A DNA stretch of 64,000 bases from Tubiluchus corallicola (Eukaryota; Priapulida; Priapulimorpha; Priapulimorphida; Tubiluchidae), in the NCBI GenBank assembly GCA_030141605.1, contig JAQGDQ010000119.1, positions 525,727 through 589,726 on the forward strand, written 5' to 3'. A model generated the notes under the pieces. It was given only the letters and a program-made list of their open reading frames with translations, was not told the origin of the DNA and ran no database searches. Positions 1 through 12,100 of the stretch are shown piece by piece (positions within the stretch are counted from its first letter, which is position 1; each line of letters begins with the position of its first letter). The position numbers and the translations under genes were made by a program.

Positions 1-1166
1 GCGAAAAATAGTTAATTGAGAATGAACTGAATGGTATTTTCCACTGCATCGAGTGACTCACTGCTTCATTGCAATTTTTCACGAGAGATGGCGGAGACAT
101 TGAATAAACAAACGGGTTTTTGGCTGCACGTGGCTGTATTTTCTTTTCGCATAATAATGTTTGTTGTTGAAGATGATTTGAATTTTCATTCATACAAAAT
201 TTAGATGAAAAGTGAGTTGGCTTAAAATAAGGCCCAACTTATCCGTATTATTCCCATTATTGTCTTGGCTTTACCGATTTTTTTCTTGAAAATGCCTTGA
301 AAGTTAGCTATGAACTATGAATTTTATTTCACACATCAAAAAATACAATATCAAACACATTAATAAACTTTAAATAAAATAATCTGAGTAGTGCGAGGTG
401 AGTGTACGCCCATCAGGTCAATAACGCACTCACCTTACTTAAATGAAAAAATGATTATAGTTATGAGTGCTTCTGTAGATAACAATGTAAATAAGGATGA
501 AGTAAATGATGTAATATTAAGTAATAATAGCAATGGTATAAGAGCAAGAAACCTGAAAGTTGAGAAAGGAAAACATAATATGTAATTACGACTTTGAGTG
601 AGCCTTAAAGAGTGAAATTTTTTTTAAATAGTTACGAATATGAATTATGTGATTATCTGTCAATGTACCACTTACTTGTAATTGTATTACAATGCACCAT
701 ATTGCTTACTTGTATATACAATGATATATATACATATATGTTCCCATATTTAACTGGGGGAGAAGAGATTAAAATATACATTATACTTATAGTATTAACT
801 ATAATTTATAGAACATTTAAATATGATTGATAGTAGTAATATAGCCTTCATAACCATTAAAAATGGGCTATGTGGAGGGAGGGGGGCAAATTATAAGAAT
901 ATAAGTGATTCATTAGCAAAATTAATGTGACAATAATACATTCAAAATTTTTTGTATCACTGGTATTTGCTGATTATAAGCTAAGAGCATTTTCCAAGTG
1001 GAAACAGATACAGATATAGGCTGCGATGAATGAATAATTTCATTTTAATTGATTTATACCATTTATTAATAAAGTAACAAAAGTCGTAAAGATACCTGTT
1101 AGTAAAAGAAAAACATTAGTGCAAAAAGACACACGTGCTCAAAAAAGAGAAAAAAACCCTGGTTTT
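1..1166. other. AT-rich sequence without a recognised gene
   Basis: I see no splice-bounded exon or recognisable protein family here. Open frames are short and low in complexity. The part next to 1166 is probably the 3' untranslated tail of the minus-strand retroelement that follows, but no target-site duplication could be defined. Confidence 0.4.
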
Positions 1167-2676
1167 CTACGCCATTGAATATTTACTAATTAAAAATATC
1201 TTGTATTGCTTGGTAGCTATTTTTAAAGGAGAGGAAATGATTGTCTTGGGCACACTATTCCACAAAATAACTCCATTGTGCTGTAAGGTATTTAAGCCAT
1301 ACGCTGTGTTAAATCGTGTTTGAAAATAGTGTCCCATACTGGAAGACCTAGTATAGTGAGAGTGAACATCTTTGATTAAGGTAAAGTAGTTAGTATATAA
1401 TTCAGGCAAGTGCCGGTTATTAAACTTATACATGAATTTAAATAATTCAAGATTATAAATATCTTCTATTTTCAATAATCTAAGGTGTATGTACGATGGT
1501 GTTGCATGGTCTCTATAATTGGCAAAAGTCATGTATTTAACTATTTTATTTTGAACTGTTAATAGTGGCTGTAATAAGTATTTTTTTGTTTGCCACCAAA
1601 ACAACACACAGTATTGGAGGTACGGATAGACTAATGCATGGTAGATCATTTTCAAAATAGGCAAATTAATAAAATGTCTTAACTTTGCAAAAATGCCAGC
1701 TGCTTTGTTGCTGTAGAGGAAATGTGGGTAGACCACTTCATATTGTTCCCAAGGTATTTTATACTACTACTTTGTGTTAGAGTTATGTCGCCAATTTTGA
1801 GTTCAAAAGTGGAAGAGTCTTGTTGTGAAAGGTTCCTACTGATTAACATATACTTAGTTTTAGTGTAATTAACAGATAATTTATTTGCTTTCATCCAATC
1901 ATCAATCTTTTTTAGTTCGTTGTTAGTGCGATGTTGTAAAGTTGAATAGTTAGTAGATGTGAGGAAGAGACTTGTGTCATCAGCAAAAAGAAGAGTGTTA
2001 AAATCAGTAGCAAGAGGTAGGTCATTGATATAGATCAGGAAAAGCAGCGGCCCAAGAGTGGATCCTTGAGGTACACCACAGTTTATGTCTAGCAAATCAG
2101 ATCATGTATTATTAATAGTGGAGAACTGTTGTCAGTTAGTTAAGTAAGATTTGAGGAGATCCAAGACAGGGCCTCTGATTCCATAATAATGTAATTTATG
2201 TAGTAGAATATCATGTTGGACTGTGTCAAAAGCTTTAGGAAAATCTAAGAATATTGCACAAGTGAATAGTTTTTTGTCTAAATTTAGAAGCATATTTTCA
2301 ACAAATTCAGACGTAGCTAACGAAGTGGCGTAAGTTTTGCGAAAACCAAATTGAAATTTTGTTAGTATATAACATGAAGTGAGAAAATTGTTAATGCGAT
2401 TACAAATAATATTTTCAAAAATTTTGGAAACTGGTGACAGGAGAGAAATTGGATGGTAATTTGATAGGTTGTTTGGCGAATCATTTTTATAAAGTGGTTT
2501 TACTTTAGCTACTTTTAGACATTCAGGAAAGGTTCCTTCAGAAACTGCCATATTAAATAATCGAGAAAGTACTGGAACAATTAAATCAGTTGCTAATTTG
2601 TAAAATTTAACCGGGACATTTTCTGGGCCACGTAATTTATTTTCGTTAAGTTTAAGAGACAAATCTGTCGAATGTT
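1167..2676 (-). pseudogene. Decayed non-LTR retrotransposon reverse transcriptase (5'-truncated LINE)
   Basis: This is a reverse-transcriptase domain of a LINE (CR1/jockey-like by general appearance). Read on the minus strand it shows in order an RGPENVP finger motif, the SNYRPISLL-type motif as SNYHPISLL (about 2460-2440), the FDTVQHDILLHKL palm motif, GVPQGSTLGPLLFLIYINDLP split over about 2078-2020, the catalytic FADD box (about 1977) and a C-terminal ALVYPYLQYC thumb region. The endonuclease half is missing, so the copy is 5'-truncated near 2676. It is broken: two in-frame TGA codons lie at 2134-2132 and 2104-2102, just before GVPQGS, and the frame shifts near 1736-1680 before continuing to the stop at 1167. 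Both TGAs fall where related proteins often carry Arg, which would fit CGA-to-TGA decay. Family level is certain; clade is a guess. Confidence 0.85.
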
Positions 2677-3256
2677 ATTCCCCACATCCTTTTCTGGTGC
2701 CACCCATGTAAACTGCTCGCAATCTCTCCCATAAATCAACTTATACTCATGAGCAGGATTGTCTTTTTACTACTTGTAATATTTATATTCTTTATATTTC
2801 TCAGTGTTGAAATTTAACAACTATGTAAGCTGCAGTTTTTTGGCAATAATATTCTACCAACTAGTAATACTAAGACTAAGAGTGGTAAGAAGCTAAAATT
2901 AAAGTGGTACTATTAGGTACATACACGCGTACAATAAAAGAGTGGAGGTTAGTAAATAATAGAATGGCGGTGATGTAATGAGTGTTGCTAAAGTAAAGTG
3001 GATAAACATAGAATATTGTATTTTTTCCAGTGTTGTTTACAGCAATAGTGTCTGTCCAATATTGAATAAATGTAATTATGGAGCAGAACAGGGAGGGACC
3101 AAAGGATGACTGGTAGCTACTTAATAGCACTAGCACACAAAACTTGTGTTAAACTCCTGTCAATGACTGAATCATTTAGCATATGATTACTTTTAAGCTA
3201 GAGAGGTACAAGATTACAGGTTTTATATCAATAATTTATTGCACACAGGATCAGCC
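2677..3256. other. Intergenic sequence, nothing recognised
   Basis: It lies between the LINE remnant and a candidate exon. Only short open frames without family resemblance are present. Confidence 0.35.
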
Positions 3257-3613
3257 TTAAACAAGCTGGACCAATTTCTCCCAATTCCTCAGGGATGCCC
3301 GCGCTAGAATATATAGTAATCTGTTTTCAGCGTTTTTTATATGCACAACAATGCATTGCAAAGAGTGATTGCAATCTTTTCTATCAGTTATTGCGCAGCC
3401 ATTACTGCCATCAGTGTTAATTGTGCATCGTGTGCAGCCATTGGGCCTACGTAACACTTCCCTGTCTTTGCTGCTTCGATAAATGTAACTGACACACTTT
3501 TGATAATGATGATGATTGCCATCATTGCAGATGACTGCTTTCCAAAGTGACCACAGGTTCTTTTGAATGAAAAGTTCAGCTTTAATAATTCTGATTCCGT
3601 CATAGACGATTTT
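3257..3613 (-). CDS. Candidate terminal exon of an unassigned Cys-rich protein
   Basis: On the minus strand a TATTCTAG acceptor at 3615-3614 is followed by 118 codons in phase 0 ending in TAA at 3257. The translation looks protein-like rather than random: seven cysteines in the spacing C-x10-C, then GC-x2-C-x10-C-x8-C-x5-C, followed by a basic and hydrophobic tail ending in NWEKLVQLV. The motif NTDGSNGC sits in the middle. No upstream exon was located, and I do not recognise the family. A competing frame (3738-3388, minus) and a plus-strand frame are also open over part of this interval, which lowers confidence. It may be a real last exon, a repeat-derived frame or chance. Confidence 0.25.
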   Translation of the reverse strand, partial: KIVYDGIRIIKAELFIQKNLWSLWKAVICNDGNHHHYQKCVSYIYRSSKDREVLRRPNGCTRCTINTDGSNGCAITDRKDCNHSLQCIVVHIKNAENRLLYILARASLRNWEKLVQLV

Positions 3614-4826
3614 CTAGAATACAGAGGTCGGATCACTAACACGTTTGTAAGAATTTTCATAGGATTTTTTTGTTTTTGTAAAGTGACAATCGCATTTAAT
3701 AACCTTCTTAGGTTACGAAACCTTTGTGAACCCATCATAAGTTTAAGAATGTCGCACGATATTACGAATAAAACAGTTTGTAAGAAGCTTTTATGAATCT
3801 GTCTGCTGATCTGTAGCTAGGCATGATAAAGATCGCATGAGGTTGACTTCAAACAATGGCGGTGTCCGTGTGTAGCATGTAGGGTTCAAAGTGAGGGTTT
3901 AGTGAAATTCAACCTCTAACTACATGTTAAGCATCCATGCTGGTTTAAGTGTCTTAAAAAAGACTCACATCAACTTGTAATCCAACTTTTTCTTCTTCCT
4001 ATAACTATAGAGCATTCTCCAAGATCTCCATGAAGTGTCTTCACAATGATTTTCGTATGCACTGTTTGGTCAAAATTTCGAAAGGATTTGGTAGGGCAGC
4101 AGCCCTTTAGCGAAACCAAACTATATCTATTGCACCCTAAGTTGCAAGGTTTTTCCGGTGGTGTGTAGCACTCCTTTCTTGTGATCCAATTTTGGTTTTA
4201 TTTAGATTTCGCTAAACTTGAGTAAAAATGCCCATTTTTAGGGGTTTTTCGCCTGCCGTTCCTCCTGAACGACCCGGATGTAAAAACGAAGGAACCCTTA
4301 TGGGAACATGGGATGTATTTATATAAAGATTTGACCAGATTTTTACAGCAAGGGACAAAAATATATTTTATAAGACAAATGTGTTTAGGACCCCCCACTT
4401 GACTTGTGCATGTTATATTGCACACCTTATTTCTGTAACAGTAATGACAAAAGTAATTATTCATATAACTTTAAAATGCTCATAGTAAATTTTTACAAGT
4501 GTTTTAAGCTCTGTTACTATCCTATTTACATACAAGAAAACCTTGTTAATAACAGGGCTGAGCAATTTTAAAGACATCTTGGCATTTGGCAGATTTTTTC
4601 TCATGCATTTTCCACGTTCTGTAGAGAATGACCCATATCAGTCCATATAAATGAATACACTTGAAGAATTAGCAACATTAGATAGTGGTCATAGTGATCA
4701 GCTATACTTTTTTGCTTTTTTGCCCGTGGATTAAAAGCTGAGTCTCAGAGATGAATGTCTCGGATAAAGGTGTCAGATTTTAATATACGTGCAATAAAAA
4801 TAACTGTAAATATATTTATATAAAAC
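3614..4826. other. Intergenic sequence with a dispersed repeat fragment
   Basis: No gene recognised. The stretch at about 4017-4110 resembles 39332-39420: both begin AGATCTCCATGAA and continue with matching blocks around a GCTTCAC/TCTTCAC and a TGCTGTTCAGTCAA-like segment. This suggests an old dispersed repeat. Confidence 0.35.
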
Positions 4827-4834
4827 CTCCTTAG

Positions 4835-5195
4835 TAGGACTGAGCATCGAACGTTCGAATTCGATTTGAACGAGTGTTTTAGTCACAAATTTTAGAACTT
4901 CATTCACATTTGTCATCAAAACGATTGAAACATCATGCAATTAACATAATTTAGCTATGATTTCTGTGCACAATTTTAAGCAAATTATTAGTATTTTTAC
5001 AGCAATACAAAATCGAGTAATACGCGTGATCTTTGCAAGACTAATCTTTACTGGTGGTTCAAAAACTCGTTCGAAAATCTGTCAATCTCAATTCAATTTC
5101 GATTCGAATTCGAAATACTGAAGTTCGATTCGATTCGAAAGTCACATATACGATTTGATTTGAATTCGCTTTCTGGTAGAAAATGCTCACCCCTA
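4835..5195. mobile_element. hAT-type MITE with 8-bp target-site duplication
   Basis: A 361-bp element with imperfect terminal inverted repeats: it starts TAGGACTGAGCA and ends TGCTCACCCCTA, so the two ends match at 10 of 12 positions. It is flanked by a perfect 8-bp direct duplication CTCCTTAG at 4827-4834 and 5196-5203. An 8-bp duplication and TAGGG-like termini are hallmarks of hAT DNA transposons. The interior is rich in TTCGAAT-type palindromes and encodes nothing, so it is non-autonomous. Confidence 0.85.
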
Positions 5196-5203
5196 CTCCT
5201 TAG

Positions 5204-6104
5204 TAGTTTTAAATGAATTTTCATGAATTATGATTGTCAACTCGGCACTAAAAGTTAGCAATCATTCACATTTATCATTTGTTGTAGTGTAATCATTGTA
5301 CTTATTGTACAGTATTGTTGGTCATATTAGTTGTATAAGTAATGAAACAAATGTTGCAAGTATTTTACATTGACGTGAAATCAATTTTACACACACGTAT
5401 AAAAAAGGCACCATGATGCATACCAAACAATTTTTAATGCATTGATTATGCATTTTAATTTTGTGTTTAAAGTCAAATCATGCTGAAGATACCATTTTAA
5501 AGGGAGTACTTACATAATCATTATTTTGTATAAAAACACATTATTAATTAGTTTTACAGAGAATGCTCATGAATCTCAAAACATAATAAGAATGTGTGTG
5601 CATTTTAAATGTAAAATGACGCATAATGTGAAAAATAACACCCTCATAATAAAATGTAAAGACACTGAAACTTGCCTTTGCAATATATCAGTAGGCCTAC
5701 TACTAGACAATCGTGTTGAGACAATCTAGACAATGAGTTGAGTAAATGCACACTCATTTCAAAGCATGTTTGGTAGGTTGATCAAATAAAGTAATTACCC
5801 CAGAAAATTCTTCCAAGGCCATGCAGTTAAAAAAAGACTCGACTTTTGTAGCACAAGTGACTAAAGAGTTAAAAAATTGTTCAGAAGGTGCCAATTGAAA
5901 AAATGTGCTTGGGGGAGCGGCTGCTCCCCTATTAGTTGTGGCATTGTTACTAATACTGCTGCTTCTGCTACTGCTACTGCTACTACTACTACTGCCTTTA
6001 ACTCGGTAATCTTGTTTTTTTACTTCAGAACTAATGGGAGCCCTAAGATTTTCAGGCTTCACAGTAACTGATGTAAAAGTCTGACGAGAATTAATAATTG
6101 TGAG
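5204..6104. other. Upstream flank of TMEM120
   Basis: This is the 5' flank of TMEM120. A short triplet repeat (CTG/CTACTA) lies at about 5955-5995 and creates a Ser-rich frame on the minus strand (6119-5754). I do not accept that frame as a gene. No TATA box or other clear promoter motif was identified. Confidence 0.35.
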
Positions 6105-9100
6105 ATGATGCAGGACCACAGTAGTACCACTCTACAACAGGAATGGGATGATCTCAAAATAGAGTACAAAGCTTTAGAGGTAAGGGTTAGTGGGAAGTAG
6201 GGACATTTGTTTGTACCTACTTATTACTGTGTGTACTTTGCAAAGGCTTACATCAAAGACAGTTAGTTCAAGCCTATGATGCCCCAAAGCTGGTGAACAA
6301 ATAGGAAGACCTGAAAGAGTTTACACCATCCGCTGCCAAAATATTTGGTTTCATCACTCATGCGTTCTTTCTGGCTTCCGGATGCGGATGGTAGACGCTA
6401 GTATCATTAATTAAATTATTAAATGACGTGCTGCCATATCTTTTTTATACAATGACCCTAATGTCCAAAAACAGTATATTTGCAGGTATTGGTCCTGAAT
6501 GGGCTGTACTCATTTTTTTGTAAATACTATACTTAGTTACTAACTTACTTACGCCAATTTATTTCAGAGAAAATAAACTTAGGGCTGAGATCATTGCTCT
6601 AGTTTTACATGTCAAGACTTATAAACATATAGTGATTAAAATATATCAGAAACTGTTCAAGAATTTGCAGTCAGTGACTTCAGAGTTGCACTGTCTCTAG
6701 ACTTTTGGCAGTTGCTAGCAATCCAAAATCAGTAAAGTCAGCGTACTTTTATTACAGTAAGTTAGTGATCTACACACTGCAAGTCTTTACCTAGTTTTCA
6801 CAGGACTTGCTTTCATGTAACAAAATGTATTGCATTAAATGACGCACGTTAGTAGGTGCTAGGTGGTGTGACTTTAATTATCAAGTTTACATAGCGCTAC
6901 TCAAACGATGAACATTAAAGTTACATAGCGCTACTCAAACGATGAACATTAAAGTTAGACGCAGTTTTTGACCTGCATATGAAAATTTCCGATGTTGTCC
7001 TTTTAAAAGGAACTACTCTCCTTGCTGCATGTTTGTCAAGAACCTTCCCTATATTAGATGTCTAAAGCATTATTCATACTGCAGAAAAGATACACGACAC
7101 CTCCTGGATTTTGTTAATCCCTTTTGCGCCTTTAATGTCTTCTTGTCTATTAAATATATAAATGACATTAGCCACTTATAACCTATTCACTCTACATATA
7201 AATATCTGAACTAATTTTGCCTCAATGTTAAAGGCACTGTCAGAGCCTCCCCCACAGACAATGAAAAGTGGCTGGTTGGGGCTGTGCTGTGTCAGCGGAG
7301 CGTAGCGGAAACATACGTGACGGGTATGTGTCCTGTTTACATTACCAAACTAAGCCGGGTCATGGCTATGAGGATCTTCTATGACTACATACGGGAGGTA
7401 GTCATGAAAAAGTTCACTAGGTGTAGTGTTCTCTTGACTGTCAGGCTGTTTACATTTTATCCAGACCAGAAAGGTCCACCAAGGTAGAATATTTTCTGCC
7501 CAGTATAAATGGAATTAAAGAAAATCCCACAATTATCCGGGAAAATAAAGAGCAATTCGAAGTACCCGACTAAACAGTAAGCAAAATAAACAATAATATC
7601 TGCTAAGATATATTCAGTCATCACATTCTTTCTTTTATTGGCAGTATCCCAAGCAGAACAGACAGAAACAGTGACTAAATGAAAAATATATGTCAGGCAT
7701 AATGTGACTTAACACACTATGAATGCCAGCTAACACTAGTTTTCAACAAAACAGTGTGATATAGTTTGCTTTCTACCTTGTAGGTGGCAACACTTTTAAT
7801 GTGTCAGAATGTGTGTTGGCGAATTAACAAAGACGAACGAATATAACAATAGTAAATAAGTTATTAATGAGCAAGTTTAATGCAGCAAATTAAACTAAGG
7901 TTTTTGCTGTTCAAGAGCTTGTAGCACTCACCAAAATATGTACAAACAACGAAACGCTATACAGGGTAATTATCACAATATAATTTTCTGCATTGCCATT
8001 AGTTTTGAAGTGAAATATATTTATAAAAAAATAACCTTTTTTGCTTTTTTTCCAAAAGAAATTTCAAAGTAATAAAAAAAATTGCTGTTTAATAGATGCC
8101 AGTACTGCAACATTCAGTACTGATTAATACAACACAGGTAAGCTGTAATATACGTAATTGTTTCAAATAATCATAGAACAGAACTTCGGAAATTATTAGA
8201 AACTCTGGCATTACACTCTTAATGGAAAACCAGTGTAATGTAAAGTTTACAATTTCACCGTGTGTATAATAGAATGTGCATTGGATTGACAAGAGTAAAT
8301 ATAAACATTTTCTTTAAGGTAGTATTCGGTTAGCATACAAAAGTTCATAATCAGATAAAGACTCATTAACGCATTGCCGTACAATCTCCGGAAAATTGTC
8401 CAAAGGCTCCGGCTTCTTATTTGAGGGTGGAATGAAATGTGTCGATTTGAGCATATCTTGAAGCCATGGCTCCCAGCCTTCAAACACGGTCATGTCTTGA
8501 ATGGGGCAATCAGACCAATCTAACATCGTGTCCACATACCGCAAACCAGTTTTTCTACAGTACTGTTTGATGATTGATTCTGAAATGAGTCCATGTATAC
8601 ACGGGATATATAAGTAACAGTAAATATGGTTACAAGTTGTGCAAAAAAACTGTAGAAAAGCAAAACTTCATTAAAGGATAAAAGCAAAGATATCATTATG
8701 AACTCGCGGATAATTTCAGTACAAGTACTACAATTCAAAACACATGTAAGTATCTATCAGCAGGTCATAAAATTAAAAAAATAACCTTACAAAATCAGAA
8801 TTATGCAATTATATAAATTGCAAAATTATTCGATTTTGTACTGAATGACAGCTTTTTTGGGCAAAGCAAAGGTAGCCAGGATAAGGCAGAGGAAAATATA
8901 GCTAATTCACTGTACTTGGCTTTTGGCGTCAGAGTGCACGGGAGTACATACGTGGTGTAACAAATATACACCATGCTAAACCAGCCTAAGCTACAGGTAC
9001 TTAGTACATAGAAGTGCAGCGTAAAGTGCGTACTATAGTAACACATAGTCAAGTAGATTGCCAGGTACAGTCTACCGAAGTTGTTTAAAAGGAAAGTTAC

Positions 9101-12100
9101 CTGGATGTCTGGCAAGATCTTCGCTGTCAATTACAATAGCTTCTTGTCCCAACACCTTTGTCACGTAGTCATACAGCTGCTTGATTTCTTTAAACCCGGC
9201 TTCCTTTGTATCAAAGTAATCCCATCCTGCAGAATTAGGCAAAACCGTGAATAAGACTACTACCTTACAAACATCAGTGCCAGAAAAGCATTTGTATTTG
9301 ACATGATGATATGTTGTACACAGATATATGGACTAGTGTAATTTTGTGAACAGCAATACAGACGCCAGATTCGGATGTCAAGCAGAAAGACTGTTATGGT
9401 ATACTATATACAATATAAAGGCTAACTACTTTGCTACCTTATGCCAAGCAAAAGCTTAGTTGAGAAAACATGGTACAAATCTCAAACTTGTGTATCTACC
9501 TGTTAGGGCTATGTCCACTGAGGCATTGTACATTGATGGAATAGCTTTCCTAGGATCGCGTATTTGAAATGTGTGGATGTATCCATCAGGCAACAGCTCC
9601 GAATAATTTGCATGCTGCCAAACAGCATACGCCATTTCCTTAACAAATACAGCTTCATTGTCTGCAAATAAGCAAAACATTAATACTTTTATTATTGTGA
9701 TTCTACTAAACTGGCTGAACATTGCATACTAAAGAGCATAATTTTCATCAATCATGTCTCACCTCACCATGTAGGTCTGCATTTCCATAAATTTTTAGTT
9801 CTAATCAAATTATTTTGAGACTTATGTCTCTTGTTTTTTCACAACTAACTTATTCACATAATATTTATAAAGGCCAAGTCCAGTTAAGCTGATGATGAAG
9901 AAAAAGTTAATTAGCATTAATATTGCGATTTGGTACAGTTTTCTGCAAATTACTCCATTTTTAAAGCAAATGTAGAGTACCACGCAGTTTGTTTTAATGG
10001 AAAAAATTGAGACTTTTTGCATCACCAAACCTTAGTCTGTTAGACAGCACCTCCAAACCCTAATACTGGGTTGGTGTAGCTAGGAAGATATCTTTTTAGA
10101 TAGTATCAGTACTATATCTGTTTACAAACAAATCACAGATTAAAAAAGGTACAAACTTCAAAGAACCCATCTGTTTATTTATGGCCTAAGTTACACAGGA
10201 ACTGCATGCTTTCATATGTCTACCATTCCAAATTATCATCTGATACTAGCTAATAAGTTGTGTTCTTATCTCTTTCAGCATTTAAGTATAAAAAAAACTA
10301 TTGCATACATCACAAACTTACGCACTGTATAGGAACTAGAAACCATAACAATTATACATTATTAACAGATGGAACTTTAAAAATGCTGTACAAACTTCTA
10401 AGAAGCAGGTTGAATTTTTTGCTTGGAGATGTTCACATTTTTTGTGCAACCATTAGCCAATTTGAATGTAAAGATTTACTATGATTTGCTTACATGAACT
10501 GTACATGAACAAAACATCCCACATTAATAATTGGCACACTAAACGACAACTGGACCCTCATGCATAAGATAGTTATTTATTATTAATCACAAAAGTGCAC
10601 TCTTCAATCGAATGTTGCAGCAGCCAGCAGCCTAAGGTTCAATGATGCCACTTTACAGAATTGAAACATGAATTACTGTTTGCAAGAGAGTGAACTCAAA
10701 ATGTGGGCAAATTTAATTACCAGTAGCAATTTAACATTATATTTACTCTGTTTAATGTGCAGATGAACCACGTATTGTATTTCGACTGGAGTTGGCCTTA
10801 GGCATAGAACGCATCTTTCCAAAGCCTCATAGTTCATCTGTTTTTACCTCACACAAATGATCTCCACACAACAACTAATCAACTCGATTTTTTCCAATTA
10901 ATCGTTTAAAAAAAGAAAGTTACACAGCAGTGCACATCTAGAAAACCTCCACGACAACCAAAGTTAATAATATCAAATTATTATTGTGATCCAGTGCACC
11001 GAAGTTCAGCTTACACCTTAATTTAAATTTTATTAATAAGGTTTCCGAAACAAACAAAATTCACAAAGATAGCTGAAAAATCCCTAATTTTCTAAACATT
11101 AAACAAGAGTGAAGTAGTGGCTTAATGGTATAATGAAAAAAAAATGTGCAAGAATAAGTTGGACACGTAGCAAGTCAGGAAGGACTTACAAAAAATCATT
11201 TAAAGGACATGGGTTAACAGAAGGAAGTATTACTATATTGCGAGTGTGGTGTGGGTATGTGTTTATCTAAATCTGTAGTTGTATGCCAAAGAACAAACAA
11301 AAACGGGATAACTGAACAAATAACAAAGCTAAAGTGTTATTACTATATAAGTGAATGTTAGGCATTCATATTCGATTATGATCTTTGAGCAAGTTGTAGA
11401 AAAAGTTTAATATTGAAGAAGTTTGGCTGAAGAGTTATGGAAAATTATAAAGTTGCCAACGAACATGAAAGGCAATATAATTATAATTCATGTCTACACA
11501 TGAGGGCTGGGAAAAACCTCAGGGAATTCATGTTCTTATAACTATGATTTCATCCTCCACAATTTTTTTCCAATTGTAAGTGCACCATAATGTAAAAATT
11601 GCTGGAGAGTTGCTAAACAGAGTGAGTCACTTTATAATGGATGCATATGCAGGAGAGCTTAGCTATTATTTCATCTTTTACAAAATGTTTTTGACTTAAT
11701 TTTACATACATCATGGTCAGTGTAAATATTGTTGGAGTGTTTCGCTTCTCTGCAAGTTTTGACATAGCCATCAAGGCAAAAGTTTGAATAACAGAACCTG
11801 TTGTGTTTTAGCTATTTTCTTGTAAAATTAACAGTTTATTTTATTTGAAGAAACAGCCAGTACTGCTCTAGGATGTACTCTATCATATCACTGCTATCAG
11901 GTGACAACTTCGTAATTCTTCATATGAAATAATCATTTGACAAAAGATAACTAAAATTTGAGCTATTAATATATTATCTTTATATGGGGTCATTATAAAA
12001 CCATGATTTTTTCAGTTTTCATAATGAAACTCAGTGGAATTAAATTTCTTTCACTTGGAATTTGTAAAAAAAACAAATGTGAGCAAATTTTATCTGTCTA

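Noticed and set aside
5754-6119. Minus-strand Ser-rich frame of 121 codons overlapping TMEM120 exon 1
   Set aside because: It is driven by a CTG/CTA triplet repeat, has no splice context or family resemblance, and is antisense to a certain coding exon and its 5' flank.
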